Shown: positions 31,387-39,467, counted from the first letter of the stretch. The stretch: 64,000 nt of DNA from Saprospiraceae bacterium (GCA_041392805.1 JAWKLJ010000001.1:2728001-2792000); one strand, 5' to 3'. Made by a program: numbers and translations. The notes: generated by a model from the letters alone, not told the origin.

Positions 31387-32508
31387 ATGAAAAAACTAGA
31401 TCGCCGCGCCTGGCTCCGCACCGCTAGCCTGACCAGTGCTTTCTCGCTGATGGGCGGATTGCAAGCCATCCAAGCCCATGATGATACCCCACCCCAAATA
31501 GCAGCAAAGACGCGTGATGCCATTGCCCGCCTCAGCTCTAATGAAAACCCCTTTGGGCCATCACCCAAAGTACGGCAGGCCATGACGGAGGCTTTTGATT
31601 TGGGTTGTCGCTATCCCTTCAGTTATGCTGGGGAGCTCACCAAAATGATTGCAGAAAAAGAAGGGGTTACGCCAGATCATATTGTATTGACATCAGGTTC
31701 AACAGAAGGGCTAAAGGCTACTGGTTTGGCCTTTGGTTTATATGGTGCAGAAATCGTCTCCGCCGCCCCTACCTATTTGTCACTACTCTCCTATGCAGAG
31801 CAGTTTGGTGCCTACATCCACAAGGTTCCATTAGATGATGGCTTGGGGCACGACCTGGACGCCATGGAAAAGCGGATTAATCATAAAACCAGCCTTGTTT
31901 TCATTTGTAACCCGAATAATCCGACCGGAACCATCTTACCGGCTCAGCAGCTCAGAGACTTCTGTAATAGTGTTTCTTCCCGAGCCATGGTCTTTGTCGA
32001 TGAAGCCTATTTCGATTATATTGAGGAGCCTTATCCTTCCATGGTCGAAATGGTTAAGCAAGATAAAAATGTCATTGTCTCACGGACTTTTTCCAAGGTA
32101 TATGCTCTCGCTGGCATTCGAATGGGCTATCTTATCGCCCGTCCGGACATTGCCAATCGAATCGAGCAAAACCGCATGTCTATGCTCAATATAATGGCCA
32201 TCTACGCGGCTAAAGCTGCGCTGACTGATGAGGCATTTTACAAAGATTGTTTGGCTAAAAATAGCGCCGCAAAGGCCCTTATATACGAAACACTGGATGA
32301 CCTAAAGCTCCGTTACATACCTTCTCATGCTAATTTTGTATTTTTCCATACTGGCCGCGATATCAAAACGGTAGTTGCCTCTATGATGGAACAAGGGGTC
32401 AGCGTAGGCCGCCCTTTCCCACCATTAACGGACTGGTGCCGAATCAGTACAGGAACGATGGAGGATGTGAAAAAATTCACAAAAGGGTTGAGGAAAATGA
32501 TGGTTTAA
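31387..32508 (+). CDS. Histidinol-phosphate-aminotransferase-like PLP enzyme with Tat signal
   Basis: This 373-residue fold-type I aminotransferase is most like HisC. Features are SSNENPFGPSPKVRQAM near the start, the substrate/PLP segment LTSGSTEGLKATGLAFG, FICNPNNPTGTILP, VDEAYFDY, and the PLP lysine Lys237 in RTFSKVYALAGIRMGY. Unusually for HisC it begins MKKLDRRAWLRTASLTSAFSLMGG, an RR-containing Tat-type leader, so the folded holoenzyme may be exported. No other his genes are in the window. It may act on a periplasmic amino compound rather than in histidine synthesis; this is inference. Confidence 0.83.
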   Translation: MKKLDRRAWLRTASLTSAFSLMGGLQAIQAHDDTPPQIAAKTRDAIARLSSNENPFGPSPKVRQAMTEAFDLGCRYPFSYAGELTKMIAEKEGVTPDHIVLTSGSTEGLKATGLAFGLYGAEIVSAAPTYLSLLSYAEQFGAYIHKVPLDDGLGHDLDAMEKRINHKTSLVFICNPNNPTGTILPAQQLRDFCNSVSSRAMVFVDEAYFDYIEEPYPSMVEMVKQDKNVIVSRTFSKVYALAGIRMGYLIARPDIANRIEQNRMSMLNIMAIYAAKAALTDEAFYKDCLAKNSAAKALIYETLDDLKLRYIPSHANFVFFHTGRDIKTVVASMMEQGVSVGRPFPPLTDWCRISTGTMEDVKKFTKGLRKMMV

Positions 32509-32649
32509 GGCAAGGGGATTGAGGGAGAAAAGCGTCGGTTGATGTAATGATAGCTACCTGCATGACTCGGGTAGCTGGGTTCATGAGTTGGAGCTCGGGA
32601 ACGAGTGGGACTTAGTAATTGGCCTTATCTTGTAATAAATTTTATTAAG

Positions 32650-34164
32650 ATGTGCTACTCCCCTACCATTCTTTCTATTGTACTCCTCTTAGGAAGCTTT
32701 TGCCTTAATGTGAAAGCACAAGAAGTCATACTCGATCCTGATTTCGGGATCGGGGGGGTCGGTGAAAAGTGGTCGAACGGACCCTCACATAGTGTCGGTA
32801 TGGAGGTAGATGATTCCGATCTAATTTACCTTTTTGGTGGTGGCTTATTATCTGGATTAGGATATTTGAATCCTACTATTGTTAGATATAGCTCTAATGG
32901 ACTTTTGGATTTATCTTTTGGTATTGAAGGAAAGGTCATCCTTGATATAGAAGGAGGTGGACTTTTTAGAGATGTTAGCTTTCAATCAAATGGTAAAATC
33001 CTGGCACTAGGATCTTTTCCGAATATGGGCTATGAGTTTGTTCTCTATCGTTTCCACCAGGATGGTAGAATTGACTCAAGCTTTGCTGAAAATGGATCAA
33101 TCATATTCTATGGTTGGGAAGCCCATTCCGTAGTAGTTTTGGAAAATGATAAGATATTGGTTAGCGGAGATTTCGCAGGTAAAATGAGGGTCGTTTGCTT
33201 TGATGCAAAGGGTGAGGTCGAGCCTTCGTTCGGAGATTTTGGATATGCTACCGGAAATGACCAAGGAAGTAAAGGAAAAGTGAACAATCTAGTAGTTGAC
33301 CAGAGTGGAAATATCATTGTCTATGGTAAATCACAATCTGATCTCATTCTTAAGAAATTTGACGCCAATGGTCAGCCGGATACTGGATTTGGACAATCAG
33401 GGACGGCCAGATTTGAGACCTATTCTGGCCATAAGTTGCCATTTGTCAATGCTGCTTTAACACTACAGGATGATGGCAAGATAATAGTTGGATTTGAAAA
33501 TGTTAGCGCTGGGACTTATTATGGTTGGGGAGTAATTAGATTTCAAAGCAATGGCAATTTAGATGCTGGCTTTGGGGATGGTGGTATATCATTAATGCCT
33601 CGAATATATTTTGGGAGGCTGTTTACCGTTGTGGATATTTCTATTGATGAAAATGGGCGTCTTTGGCTGGCAGGCACCTCTTATACTCACAATTGGCCCT
33701 CTGACTATATAGGCGCCTTAGCGTTATTCGATTCCGAGGGTAAAATAACTGCTGATTTTGCTGAAAATGGCCTATTTATTGGACTTGAAACGGGCCTTGC
33801 GAATGGTGTCGAAGTTAATGATAACACCCTTTTAATCGGAGGAGCTTATGGTTTTTCGGTTTCTCGTTATCGCTTAGACCTACTGAATCCAGTTGAAGAA
33901 CTAGATAAGCCTGTTTACATAGAAACGTATCCGAACCCTACTCATACCAATAGTTTTTCTTTAGCATATAAACTGAAAGCTCCCGGTCCTTACCTTCTCG
34001 AAATATTCTCCATACAGGGAAATCTAATAACAACTTCAAAGCTCGATTTAACAAAAGAAGGGGTGATCCCTATACAACTACCTTCTATCCCTAAGGGAAG
34101 CTATTTGTTGCGCTTAAGCCATAGTGATTTCAAGCCACATCAGCAATTAATATTATTCAATTGA
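32650..34164 (+). CDS. Delta-60 repeat protein with T9SS type A sorting domain
   Basis: The start at 32650 (MCYSPTILSIVLLLGSFCLNVKAQ) yields a good signal peptide; a GTG at 32605 would add 15 residues. The 504-residue protein has several delta-60 beta-propeller-like repeats, each with an ..SNGxLDxxFGxxG.. pattern (NGLLDLSFGIEG, DGRIDSSFAENG, NGQPDTGFGQSG, NGNLDAGFGDGG). The C-terminal ~80 residues form a type A sorting domain (YPNPTHTNSFSLAYKL ..SIPKGSYLLRLSH). It is therefore probably secreted by the type IX system and surface-attached. The molecular function is unknown. It is followed directly by a hairpin. Confidence 0.88.
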   Translation: MCYSPTILSIVLLLGSFCLNVKAQEVILDPDFGIGGVGEKWSNGPSHSVGMEVDDSDLIYLFGGGLLSGLGYLNPTIVRYSSNGLLDLSFGIEGKVILDIEGGGLFRDVSFQSNGKILALGSFPNMGYEFVLYRFHQDGRIDSSFAENGSIIFYGWEAHSVVVLENDKILVSGDFAGKMRVVCFDAKGEVEPSFGDFGYATGNDQGSKGKVNNLVVDQSGNIIVYGKSQSDLILKKFDANGQPDTGFGQSGTARFETYSGHKLPFVNAALTLQDDGKIIVGFENVSAGTYYGWGVIRFQSNGNLDAGFGDGGISLMPRIYFGRLFTVVDISIDENGRLWLAGTSYTHNWPSDYIGALALFDSEGKITADFAENGLFIGLETGLANGVEVNDNTLLIGGAYGFSVSRYRLDLLNPVEELDKPVYIETYPNPTHTNSFSLAYKLKAPGPYLLEIFSIQGNLITTSKLDLTKEGVIPIQLPSIPKGSYLLRLSHSDFKPHQQLILFN

Positions 34165-34195
34165 GAGACTGTCTCTTTTTTTGAGATAGCCTCTC
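34163..34195 (+). terminator. Hairpin after the T9SS protein gene
   Basis: The arms GAGAGACTGTCTC (34163-34175) and GAGATAGCCTCTC (34183-34195) pair over 13 positions with two G-T wobbles, around a loop of seven T. The stem begins within the stop codon region. It is probably a transcription terminator between convergent genes. Confidence 0.6.
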
Positions 34196-34243
34196 AGTTG
34201 CTACTATAGCTTAAGATTTATTTTTTCTTTCAGAAGGGAATGC

Positions 34244-34912
34244 CTAGTCTTTATTGTCCTTGGTAGACTTTAAAATTGTTTGACGAGTTGTTTTACCGTA
34301 ATCTTTTTTTCGTCCAAAAAACCTAATGACGGAACCTTTCCCTTTGTGAAATAAACCTTCGTTTAATTCAATTTCTTTTTCGATTAACTCGATAACTTCG
34401 TAATTTTCAAAGTCCGCATTTATTTCGTCAATGGAGAATAACATTTCTACATCTTTGGGGCCACCTACTTGCTCATTTTTAGCATTGTAGCTAATATGTT
34501 TTTTGCTGAATGCTTCAAAAATGACAAACCCACCCTTACGTAAATAGTTGTCAATGGTCTTGTGATAGGCTGATTTTATGCTGGCAGGGAAATGAGCATA
34601 GATTAGTGCAATGGCGTCAAATTGCTCGTTATCATAACTCATGTCTTTTAATTCACCAACTTGATAATCAATGTTGACGTTGTTGCTTTTAGCAAGTCTC
34701 AATGCTTTTTTCTTCCCTTCTTTACTAATATCAAAGGCGGAGACGGTCCAACCTGTTTTGGCTGCAAAAACGGCATTTCGTCCTTCGCCTTCTGCTGGGA
34801 AAAGAATGGTCCCAATTGGCAATTTTTCTAGCTGTTCCTTTAAATAATTATTAGGCTGTTCGCCATAAGCAAACTCCTCTTTACTATATCTGTCGTCCCA
34901 AAATGCTTTCAT
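34244..34912 (-). CDS. Class I SAM-dependent methyltransferase (TehB-like)
   Basis: This 222-residue cytoplasmic protein starts MKAFWDDRYSKEEFAYGEQPNNYLKEQL, the N-terminus typical of TehB-like/thiopurine-type methyltransferases. SAM-binding motif I is LFPAEGEGRNAVFAAKTGWTVSAFD, and further motifs are FDAIALIYAHFP and LRKGGFVIFEAF. The substrate is unknown; relatives act on tellurite, thiols or small molecules. The gene is monocistronic, separated from the acyltransferase gene by a 170-bp inverted-repeat element. Confidence 0.85.
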   Translation of the reverse strand: MKAFWDDRYSKEEFAYGEQPNNYLKEQLEKLPIGTILFPAEGEGRNAVFAAKTGWTVSAFDISKEGKKKALRLAKSNNVNIDYQVGELKDMSYDNEQFDAIALIYAHFPASIKSAYHKTIDNYLRKGGFVIFEAFSKKHISYNAKNEQVGGPKDVEMLFSIDEINADFENYEVIELIEKEIELNEGLFHKGKGSVIRFFGRKKDYGKTTRQTILKSTKDNKD

Positions 34913-34989
34913 GTTTTTTCGTGTGTAATGTTCGTTTAAGAGAAGTTGTACAAAGTGCTTCTTGGCTTAACTTTTGACCTCTTGCTTTT

Positions 34990-35159
34990 CTAAGAGCATG
35001 TTTGGAGGTCACCCTTTGGGTCTAAAACTATCCCTTTTTCGCTGATACTTCGTTCCTTTTTTTGTCCGTACCGAAGGGTATGAACTTCAAAAAGGGCCTC
35101 GTCTCAACGAAAAATTGACACTTTTTGCCTCCAAAAGCGACCTCCAAACATGCTCTTAG
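34990..35159. mobile_element. MITE-like element, 170 bp, 21-bp perfect terminal inverted repeats
   Basis: The left end CTAAGAGCATGTTTGGAGGT plus C (34990-35010) is the exact reverse complement of the right end at 35139-35159. The interior 128 bases contain no open frame of note but have a weaker internal symmetry (TATCCCTTTTTCG against CAAAAAGGG). No transposase is present, so it would be non-autonomous. Solo copies of the terminus occur at 6793-6813 and 17455-17473. No convincing target-site duplication could be read by eye. Confidence 0.75.
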
Positions 35160-35162
35160 CTA

Positions 35163-35705
35163 CTAAAAACTCTTCTCTGGAAATTTACCACGGATACCAC
35201 GAAAATAGTTTTCAATAAATTGCATGTCGGCTTCCGAATCTTCGGTAGGATAAAAGGGTACAGCCATCTCGACTCGTTTTCTTTCATAATTGAATCGGCA
35301 AAGGATAACGGGAATGCCTGCTCCTTTAGCCATAAAATAAAACCCAGTTTTTAATTTCTCAACCCTGTTGCGCGTACCCTCTGGAGAGAGTGCTATAGCA
35401 AATTTTTCTCTTTCATTAAACATATCGACCACTGCATCGACAAAATTGCTACGCTTGGAGCGGTCTACTGGCACCCCGCCAAATAAGGTCAAAATAGGAC
35501 CCAAAGGAAACTTGAAAAGCGAAGCCTTCGCAATAAATTTGATTTTTTGATTCGTTATATTTCTAGTAAAAACACCGATGGGGAAGTCCCAACCAGAGGT
35601 ATGAGGTACCACTGCTACAATATATTTTGGCGGAAAAACAGTAAAAGCTAGTTCAACTTTCCATCCAAACAAGCCAAATAAGAAGGCACAAAATTTACTC
35701 CACAT
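35163..35705 (-). CDS. 1-acylglycerol-3-phosphate acyltransferase-like protein
   Basis: The protein has 180 residues if begun at MWSKFCAFLFGLFGWKVEL (35705); in-frame ATGs at 35741 and 35765 would add a non-hydrophobic leader. It carries the PlsC acyltransferase motifs: block I HTSGWD (His-x4-Asp), block II FGGVPVDRSKR, and block III SPEGTRNRVEKLKTGFYFMA. The N-terminal hydrophobic segment suggests membrane association. It would transfer acyl chains to a glycerolipid or related acceptor. It belongs to the short bacterial branch, and the exact acceptor is uncertain. The MITE-like element ends three bases from its stop codon. Confidence 0.85.
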   Translation of the reverse strand: MWSKFCAFLFGLFGWKVELAFTVFPPKYIVAVVPHTSGWDFPIGVFTRNITNQKIKFIAKASLFKFPLGPILTLFGGVPVDRSKRSNFVDAVVDMFNEREKFAIALSPEGTRNRVEKLKTGFYFMAKGAGIPVILCRFNYERKRVEMAVPFYPTEDSEADMQFIENYFRGIRGKFPEKSF

Positions 35706-35842
35706 AGGTCTTAAATTGTTGTATTTTGAGCTAATATACATTTTTTCATCATGCCTAAGCAGCATCCATTATAGAATTACTTTATATTCGAAAACCCAAT
35801 CCAAAACAATCTTCCTTTTTTCCAAAAAAAGCCTAACCATCG

Positions 35843-36460
35843 ATGAACAGTTTAGATCAAAAACTTCCTCACCTGCCGCTTGCTTTGCGACAAGAGATGC
35901 TAGAAAAAGGAATCTTAAAACTTGTGCCAGCTGGAATGGAACTTTTGCGGGAAGGGCAATATGTAAAAGTAGTACCCTTGGTATTGAGTGGGTTGATAAA
36001 AGTGTTTAGCAGCCATGAAGACAAGGAATTGTTGCTCTACTACATAGCACCTTCTGAAAGTTGTATTATGTCATTTTCGGCTGGCCTCTGGAATTTACCA
36101 AGCAAGGTGTTCGCCGTAACGGCGGAAGAAACCCAAGTCATTTTATTACCCGTAGATGTAGTGAACGAATGGATAAAAAAATACCCGCCGCTCAACAAGC
36201 TTTTTTTCGAACAATTCAATAAACGTTATGAAGACCTTTTGCATACCATCCATCAGGTGCTTTTCCAAAGAATGGATATCCGATTGCTTGAGTACTTACG
36301 TGGGCAAGCAGCATTGTCAGACAGCAAATTTCTTGACCTAAGGCATCACCAAATTGCTCGCGAAATGGGAACGGCAAGAGAAGTAATAAGCAGGGTCATC
36401 AAAAAGCTAGAGCAAGACAACAAACTCATACAGCATCCTAATGGGATCGAAATATTATAG
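35843..36460 (+). CDS. Crp/Fnr family transcriptional regulator
   Basis: This 205-residue regulator has an N-terminal cyclic-nucleotide-binding-like beta-barrel (ILKLVPAGMELLREGQYVKVVPLVLSGLIKVFSSHEDKELLLYYI; ..PSESCIMSFSAGLW) and a C-terminal winged helix (LRHHQIAREMGTAREVISRVIKKLEQDNKLI). It lacks the four-cysteine cluster of oxygen-sensing FNR and the cAMP-pocket arginine pattern, so the effector is unknown; heme or redox sensing is possible. It is followed 79 bases later by a DUF2892 gene, and the spacer holds a perfect GTGAC-N4-GTCAC palindrome positioned like a Crp/Fnr activator site. It probably controls that neighbour. Confidence 0.9.
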   Translation: MNSLDQKLPHLPLALRQEMLEKGILKLVPAGMELLREGQYVKVVPLVLSGLIKVFSSHEDKELLLYYIAPSESCIMSFSAGLWNLPSKVFAVTAEETQVILLPVDVVNEWIKKYPPLNKLFFEQFNKRYEDLLHTIHQVLFQRMDIRLLEYLRGQAALSDSKFLDLRHHQIAREMGTAREVISRVIKKLEQDNKLIQHPNGIEIL

Positions 36461-36466
36461 GGAGTG

Positions 36467-36480
36467 GTGACTTTGGTCAC
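36467..36480 (+). promoter_or_regulatory. Candidate Crp/Fnr operator GTGAC-N4-GTCAC
   Basis: The perfect 5-4-5 palindrome GTGACTTTGGTCAC sits just after the regulator's stop codon. Its centre is about 38 bases upstream of the TATCTTTG box end, so near -44 relative to the expected start of transcription, the class II activator position. Its geometry is the same as FNR (TTGAT-N4-ATCAA) and HcpR-type sites. Confidence 0.6.
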
Positions 36481-36503
36481 TGCATCTCAGTATCCCAAGT
36501 CCC

Positions 36504-36511
36504 TATCTTTG
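36504..36511 (+). promoter_or_regulatory. TAnnTTTG promoter box for the DUF2892 gene
   Basis: TATCTTTG matches the Bacteroidota -7 consensus exactly. It lies 28 bases before the ATG at 36540 and correctly spaced downstream of the GTGAC palindrome. Confidence 0.6.
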
Positions 36512-36539
36512 TGGTAATTAAATCATAAAAAAGAAAAAC

Positions 36540-36755
36540 ATGAAAAAGAATATGGGTTCTATGGATCGAGCGATCCGGGTTATCGTTGCCATCGTGGTGG
36601 CTGCACTTTTTTTCACCAATGTCATCAGTGGTGTTTTGGGGATTGTCCTTATGGTCTTGGCAGGTGTTTTTGTTTTGACCAGTGTAGTGAGTTTCTGCCC
36701 TTTATATGCACCGTTTGGTATTAGCACTTGCGCGGTTAAAAATAAAGAAGCTTGA
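36540..36755 (+). CDS. DUF2892 (YgaP transmembrane domain-like) membrane protein
   Basis: This 71-residue protein has two transmembrane helices. It starts MKKNMGSMDRAIRVIVAIVVAALFF and then has GVLGIVLMVLAGVFVLTSVVSFCPLYAPFGISTC. The N-terminal MGxxDRxIR, the CPLYxPFGIST ending and the size are typical of DUF2892, which in YgaP is joined to a rhodanese sulfurtransferase domain. The two cysteines near the C-terminus could handle sulfur or thiol chemistry. The gene is preceded by a Crp/Fnr gene, a palindromic operator and a promoter box, suggesting redox or stress control. A hairpin follows. Confidence 0.85.
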   Translation: MKKNMGSMDRAIRVIVAIVVAALFFTNVISGVLGIVLMVLAGVFVLTSVVSFCPLYAPFGISTCAVKNKEA

Positions 36756-36769
36756 TTAGCATTTTTGAG

Positions 36770-36831
36770 GGACGGAGAGATAATGGAGGAACAGCCTTCA
36801 TGAGAAATAATGCTCCATTATCTCCACGTCC
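36770..36831 (+). terminator. Long hairpin of the GGACGGAGAG..TAATGGAG family
   Basis: The left arm GGACGGAGAGATAATGGAGG(A) at 36770-36790 pairs with the right arm TGCTCCATTATCTCCACGTC(C) at 36811-36831, with about three mismatches around a 20-base loop. It lies 15 bases after the DUF2892 stop and may act as terminator. The same arm sequence appears as a single copy at 11903-11921 and as the flanks of the tandem repeat block near 21.98 and 22.5 kb. Confidence 0.6.
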
Positions 36832-36894
36832 TAGCAACTACTTTTGATGTCTGTTTTTATCCCGCCTTTAAAATCATCTCCTTAAGAATTAAGG

Positions 36895-36921
36895 TTCTTT
36901 GACAAATCTTGTGTCAAAGAA
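36895..36921. promoter_or_regulatory. Perfect 10-bp inverted repeat upstream of the CotH gene
   Basis: TTCTTTGACA (36895-36904) and TGTCAAAGAA (36912-36921) are exact inverse copies separated by seven bases. They lie 132 bases before the CotH gene and could be an operator or an RNA hairpin. No promoter box was found between it and the gene. Confidence 0.4.
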
Positions 36922-37053
36922 GGAAGAATAATCACCTAAAGGGAAACACCATTCCCCCTTCTCCGTATCAGAATTGAAGCCCAAAACAGGGTTTTTTTCT
37001 ACTTGATTTCCAAGTATAGATAAAAAAGTATAAATTGTCCTTTAGATCAATAC

Positions 37054-39387
37054 ATGGCCATTTTGAGAATTAGTTCACTTTTGGTGATACTTTGGTTGGC
37101 AGCAGGTGGGGTATGGTCACAAACAGCAGACCTTAAACCCGCAGAAGACCCCATAGAACTTGTCTTTAACCAGGAAGGTGGTTTCTATGATCATCCTTTG
37201 GATATCTATCTTTCCGCTCCCAAAGGCGTCATTTTTTATACCCTCGATGGGAGCAAACCAGGCCGTCGTTCCTACCCTTATCGTCGCTCCATTACTATTG
37301 AAGAAACCACAGTGCTGCGCGTCGTGGTATATAATGAGGAAGGACGAAGCGCCTATTTTGGTCAAACTTATTTCATCAACGAGCCGCCGACCAGGTTTCC
37401 GGTCATTTCCTTGGCGGTGACTTCTTCCATGCTTTTTGATCCGATTAGGGGTGTTTTTATGCAGGGGAACCAGGTGATCGATTCGTTATGGCAGAAGCCA
37501 GGAGCCAATTTTTGGACCCGAAGGGAATTCCCTATCCATACAGAGATTTACGAGGTGGACGGCAATTGTGTCTATAATAATGCAACAGGGTTCCGGCTTT
37601 TTGGTGGGATGAGTCGCCTGTTTCCACAAAAATCGCTCGCTTTGGTCGCCCGAAATCGCTATGGTCAAAGTCGGATTGATTACCCGATCTTTGGCAAGGA
37701 AGGTCCTAAGAAGTTCAAGTTTCTCGTTTTGCGAAATGCGGGTAGTGACTTTGGCAAATCTCATTTCAGAGATGCCCTAATGACAGGCCTGGTAGATGAT
37801 TGGGATATTGAAAAACAACTCTATCGCCCCTCTCATGTTTATATCAATGGGAAATACTGGGGCATCTATAATATCAGGGAAAAGGTCAACCGATACTTTG
37901 TTGAGGCCCATAGCGAAGCAAATAAGGACAGTATTGACCTGATCGAACACCGAATGATCAAAAAGCGGGGCTCCCTAAGTCATTACCAAGAGATGCTTCG
38001 CTTTCTGGAAAGATATGATTTGAGCATAACACAAAACTTCGAGCATCTTCAAAGCATGATGGAGGTTGACAATTTTATGAAGCTCCAGATTGCCCAAATC
38101 TATTTTGACAACCAGGATGCAGGTGGGAATATCAAATTCTGGCGACCTCAAACGCCAGATGGACGCTGGCGCTGGATTTTATTCGATACCGATTGGGGCT
38201 ATGGTCTGCACGACCATCATGCCTACCAAAACAATAGCCTGGCCTTTCATACGGAGCCCGAGGGACCACATTGGCCCAACCCACCCTGGAGCACCTTTAT
38301 CCTGCGGAAATTACTGGAAAATCCAGGTTTTCAACGCGACTTTGTAAATCATTTTGCGGATTACCTTAATACTTCCTTTTCAAGTGCACAAGCCGACAAG
38401 CGCATAGATGATCTCTACAAGCAAATTGCACCTGAGATTGATCGGCACCTGAATCGTTGGCATTTGAGCAAAACCAAATGGGAAGAGCAAATCGAAATCA
38501 TCCGCACCTTTGCCCGCGAACGCCCTCATCATGTGCGAATGCACCTCATGGAGCATTTTCGTACTGGAGCCCTCAGGCAGCTTGATGCCATCGCCAGTGA
38601 GGGCGGCCGAATTGTCCTGAATAATAACATTACCATCAGTGGAACGCCTTTCTCGGGGCAATATTTTGCCAATTACCCCATTCAGGTCAAAGCCATTGCA
38701 GACTATGGCTACCGTTTTTCGCATTGGGAAGGAATAAGCATGGGGGAAGGCCAAAGGGAATTTGAGTTAAAGCTCTCAGAGGAACGATATAGCCTCAAAG
38801 CCGTTTTTGTACCTTTTATTCATCCGCTGGTCGGGCAAGTTATGATTAATGAAATTAGCCCCAATAATAAACAATCAGGTGACTGGATTGAGATTTTCAA
38901 CCGGTCGAAAGACAGGGTTAGCCTCCGAGGGTGGACCCTGGCTGATAAAAAAAATACTTTCGTTTTTCCAGATATCAGCCTTGCGCCCAATGATTACCTG
39001 GTCGTTTGCGAAGATGAACAAAAGTTTTTGCAGGCCTTTCCTCAGGCTTATAATGTGATTGGCCGCTTAGGATTTGGACTCAATAAACGAGAAGAATGTT
39101 TGCAATTGTTTTCAGAGTTAGGTGCGGCAGTAGATAGCATTGCCTACGAAATCCCACCACGTGATTCTGCCTTTACCTTGAGTCTATTGCTTCCTAGCCT
39201 AGACAATAATGACATCGAAAACTGGGAAATAAGATCAGGTCTTGGTTCTCCTAACCTACCTAACCCCTACTATGTCGAAAGTAGTATCCGGTATTTACAA
39301 TCCCAATGGATGCAAGTAGGACTGGCTGCGGGCGTCGTCATCCTGTGCATCATCTTATTGATCTTGCGACAGCGAAAACTACTGTAG
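37054..39387 (+). CDS. CotH kinase-family protein with chitobiase-like and lamin-tail domains
   Basis: This 777-residue exported protein has signal peptide MAILRISSLLVILWLAAGGVWSQ. Order of parts: a chitobiase/hexosaminidase C-terminal-like domain (~35-110, YTLDGSKPGRRSYPYRRSI); the CotH kinase-like core (~120-480, with NATGFRLFGGMSRLFPQKSLALVAR, VLRNAGSDFGKSHFRDALM, RWRWILFDTDWGYGL); an INCREASED-type repeat region (YGYRFSHWEG); and a lamin-tail domain (~610-720, MINEISPNNKQSGDWIEIFNRSKDRVSLRGWTLAD). A C-terminal transmembrane helix with basic end (VVILCIILLILRQRKLL) follows. CotH proteins phosphorylate spore-coat proteins in Bacillus; here the protein faces outward and is membrane-anchored, so the substrate is unknown. 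Confidence 0.88.
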   Translation: MAILRISSLLVILWLAAGGVWSQTADLKPAEDPIELVFNQEGGFYDHPLDIYLSAPKGVIFYTLDGSKPGRRSYPYRRSITIEETTVLRVVVYNEEGRSAYFGQTYFINEPPTRFPVISLAVTSSMLFDPIRGVFMQGNQVIDSLWQKPGANFWTRREFPIHTEIYEVDGNCVYNNATGFRLFGGMSRLFPQKSLALVARNRYGQSRIDYPIFGKEGPKKFKFLVLRNAGSDFGKSHFRDALMTGLVDDWDIEKQLYRPSHVYINGKYWGIYNIREKVNRYFVEAHSEANKDSIDLIEHRMIKKRGSLSHYQEMLRFLERYDLSITQNFEHLQSMMEVDNFMKLQIAQIYFDNQDAGGNIKFWRPQTPDGRWRWILFDTDWGYGLHDHHAYQNNSLAFHTEPEGPHWPNPPWSTFILRKLLENPGFQRDFVNHFADYLNTSFSSAQADKRIDDLYKQIAPEIDRHLNRWHLSKTKWEEQIEIIRTFARERPHHVRMHLMEHFRTGALRQLDAIASEGGRIVLNNNITISGTPFSGQYFANYPIQVKAIADYGYRFSHWEGISMGEGQREFELKLSEERYSLKAVFVPFIHPLVGQVMINEISPNNKQSGDWIEIFNRSKDRVSLRGWTLADKKNTFVFPDISLAPNDYLVVCEDEQKFLQAFPQAYNVIGRLGFGLNKREECLQLFSELGAAVDSIAYEIPPRDSAFTLSLLLPSLDNNDIENWEIRSGLGSPNLPNPYYVESSIRYLQSQWMQVGLAAGVVILCIILLILRQRKLL

Positions 39388-39400
39388 GCAGCGGGCACCC

Positions 39401-39466
39401 GTCTAGAGCTTGGACAAAATCGGAAGTACGAAATGGGACTACCTCCGGTAGTTAAAAAGTCGGAAA
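39401..39466. repeat. Dispersed repeat with mini-palindrome, partner of 4029-4073
   Basis: It reads GTCTAGAGCTTGGACAAAAT.., continues CGGAAGTACGAAATGGG, then has the mini-palindrome ACTACCTCCGGTAGT (39438-39452) and AAAAAGTCGGAAACC. It matches the reverse complement of 4029-4073 except that a 19-base palindromic block is inserted here. It lies in an 80-base spacer between convergent genes. Confidence 0.7.
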
Positions 39467-39467
39467 C

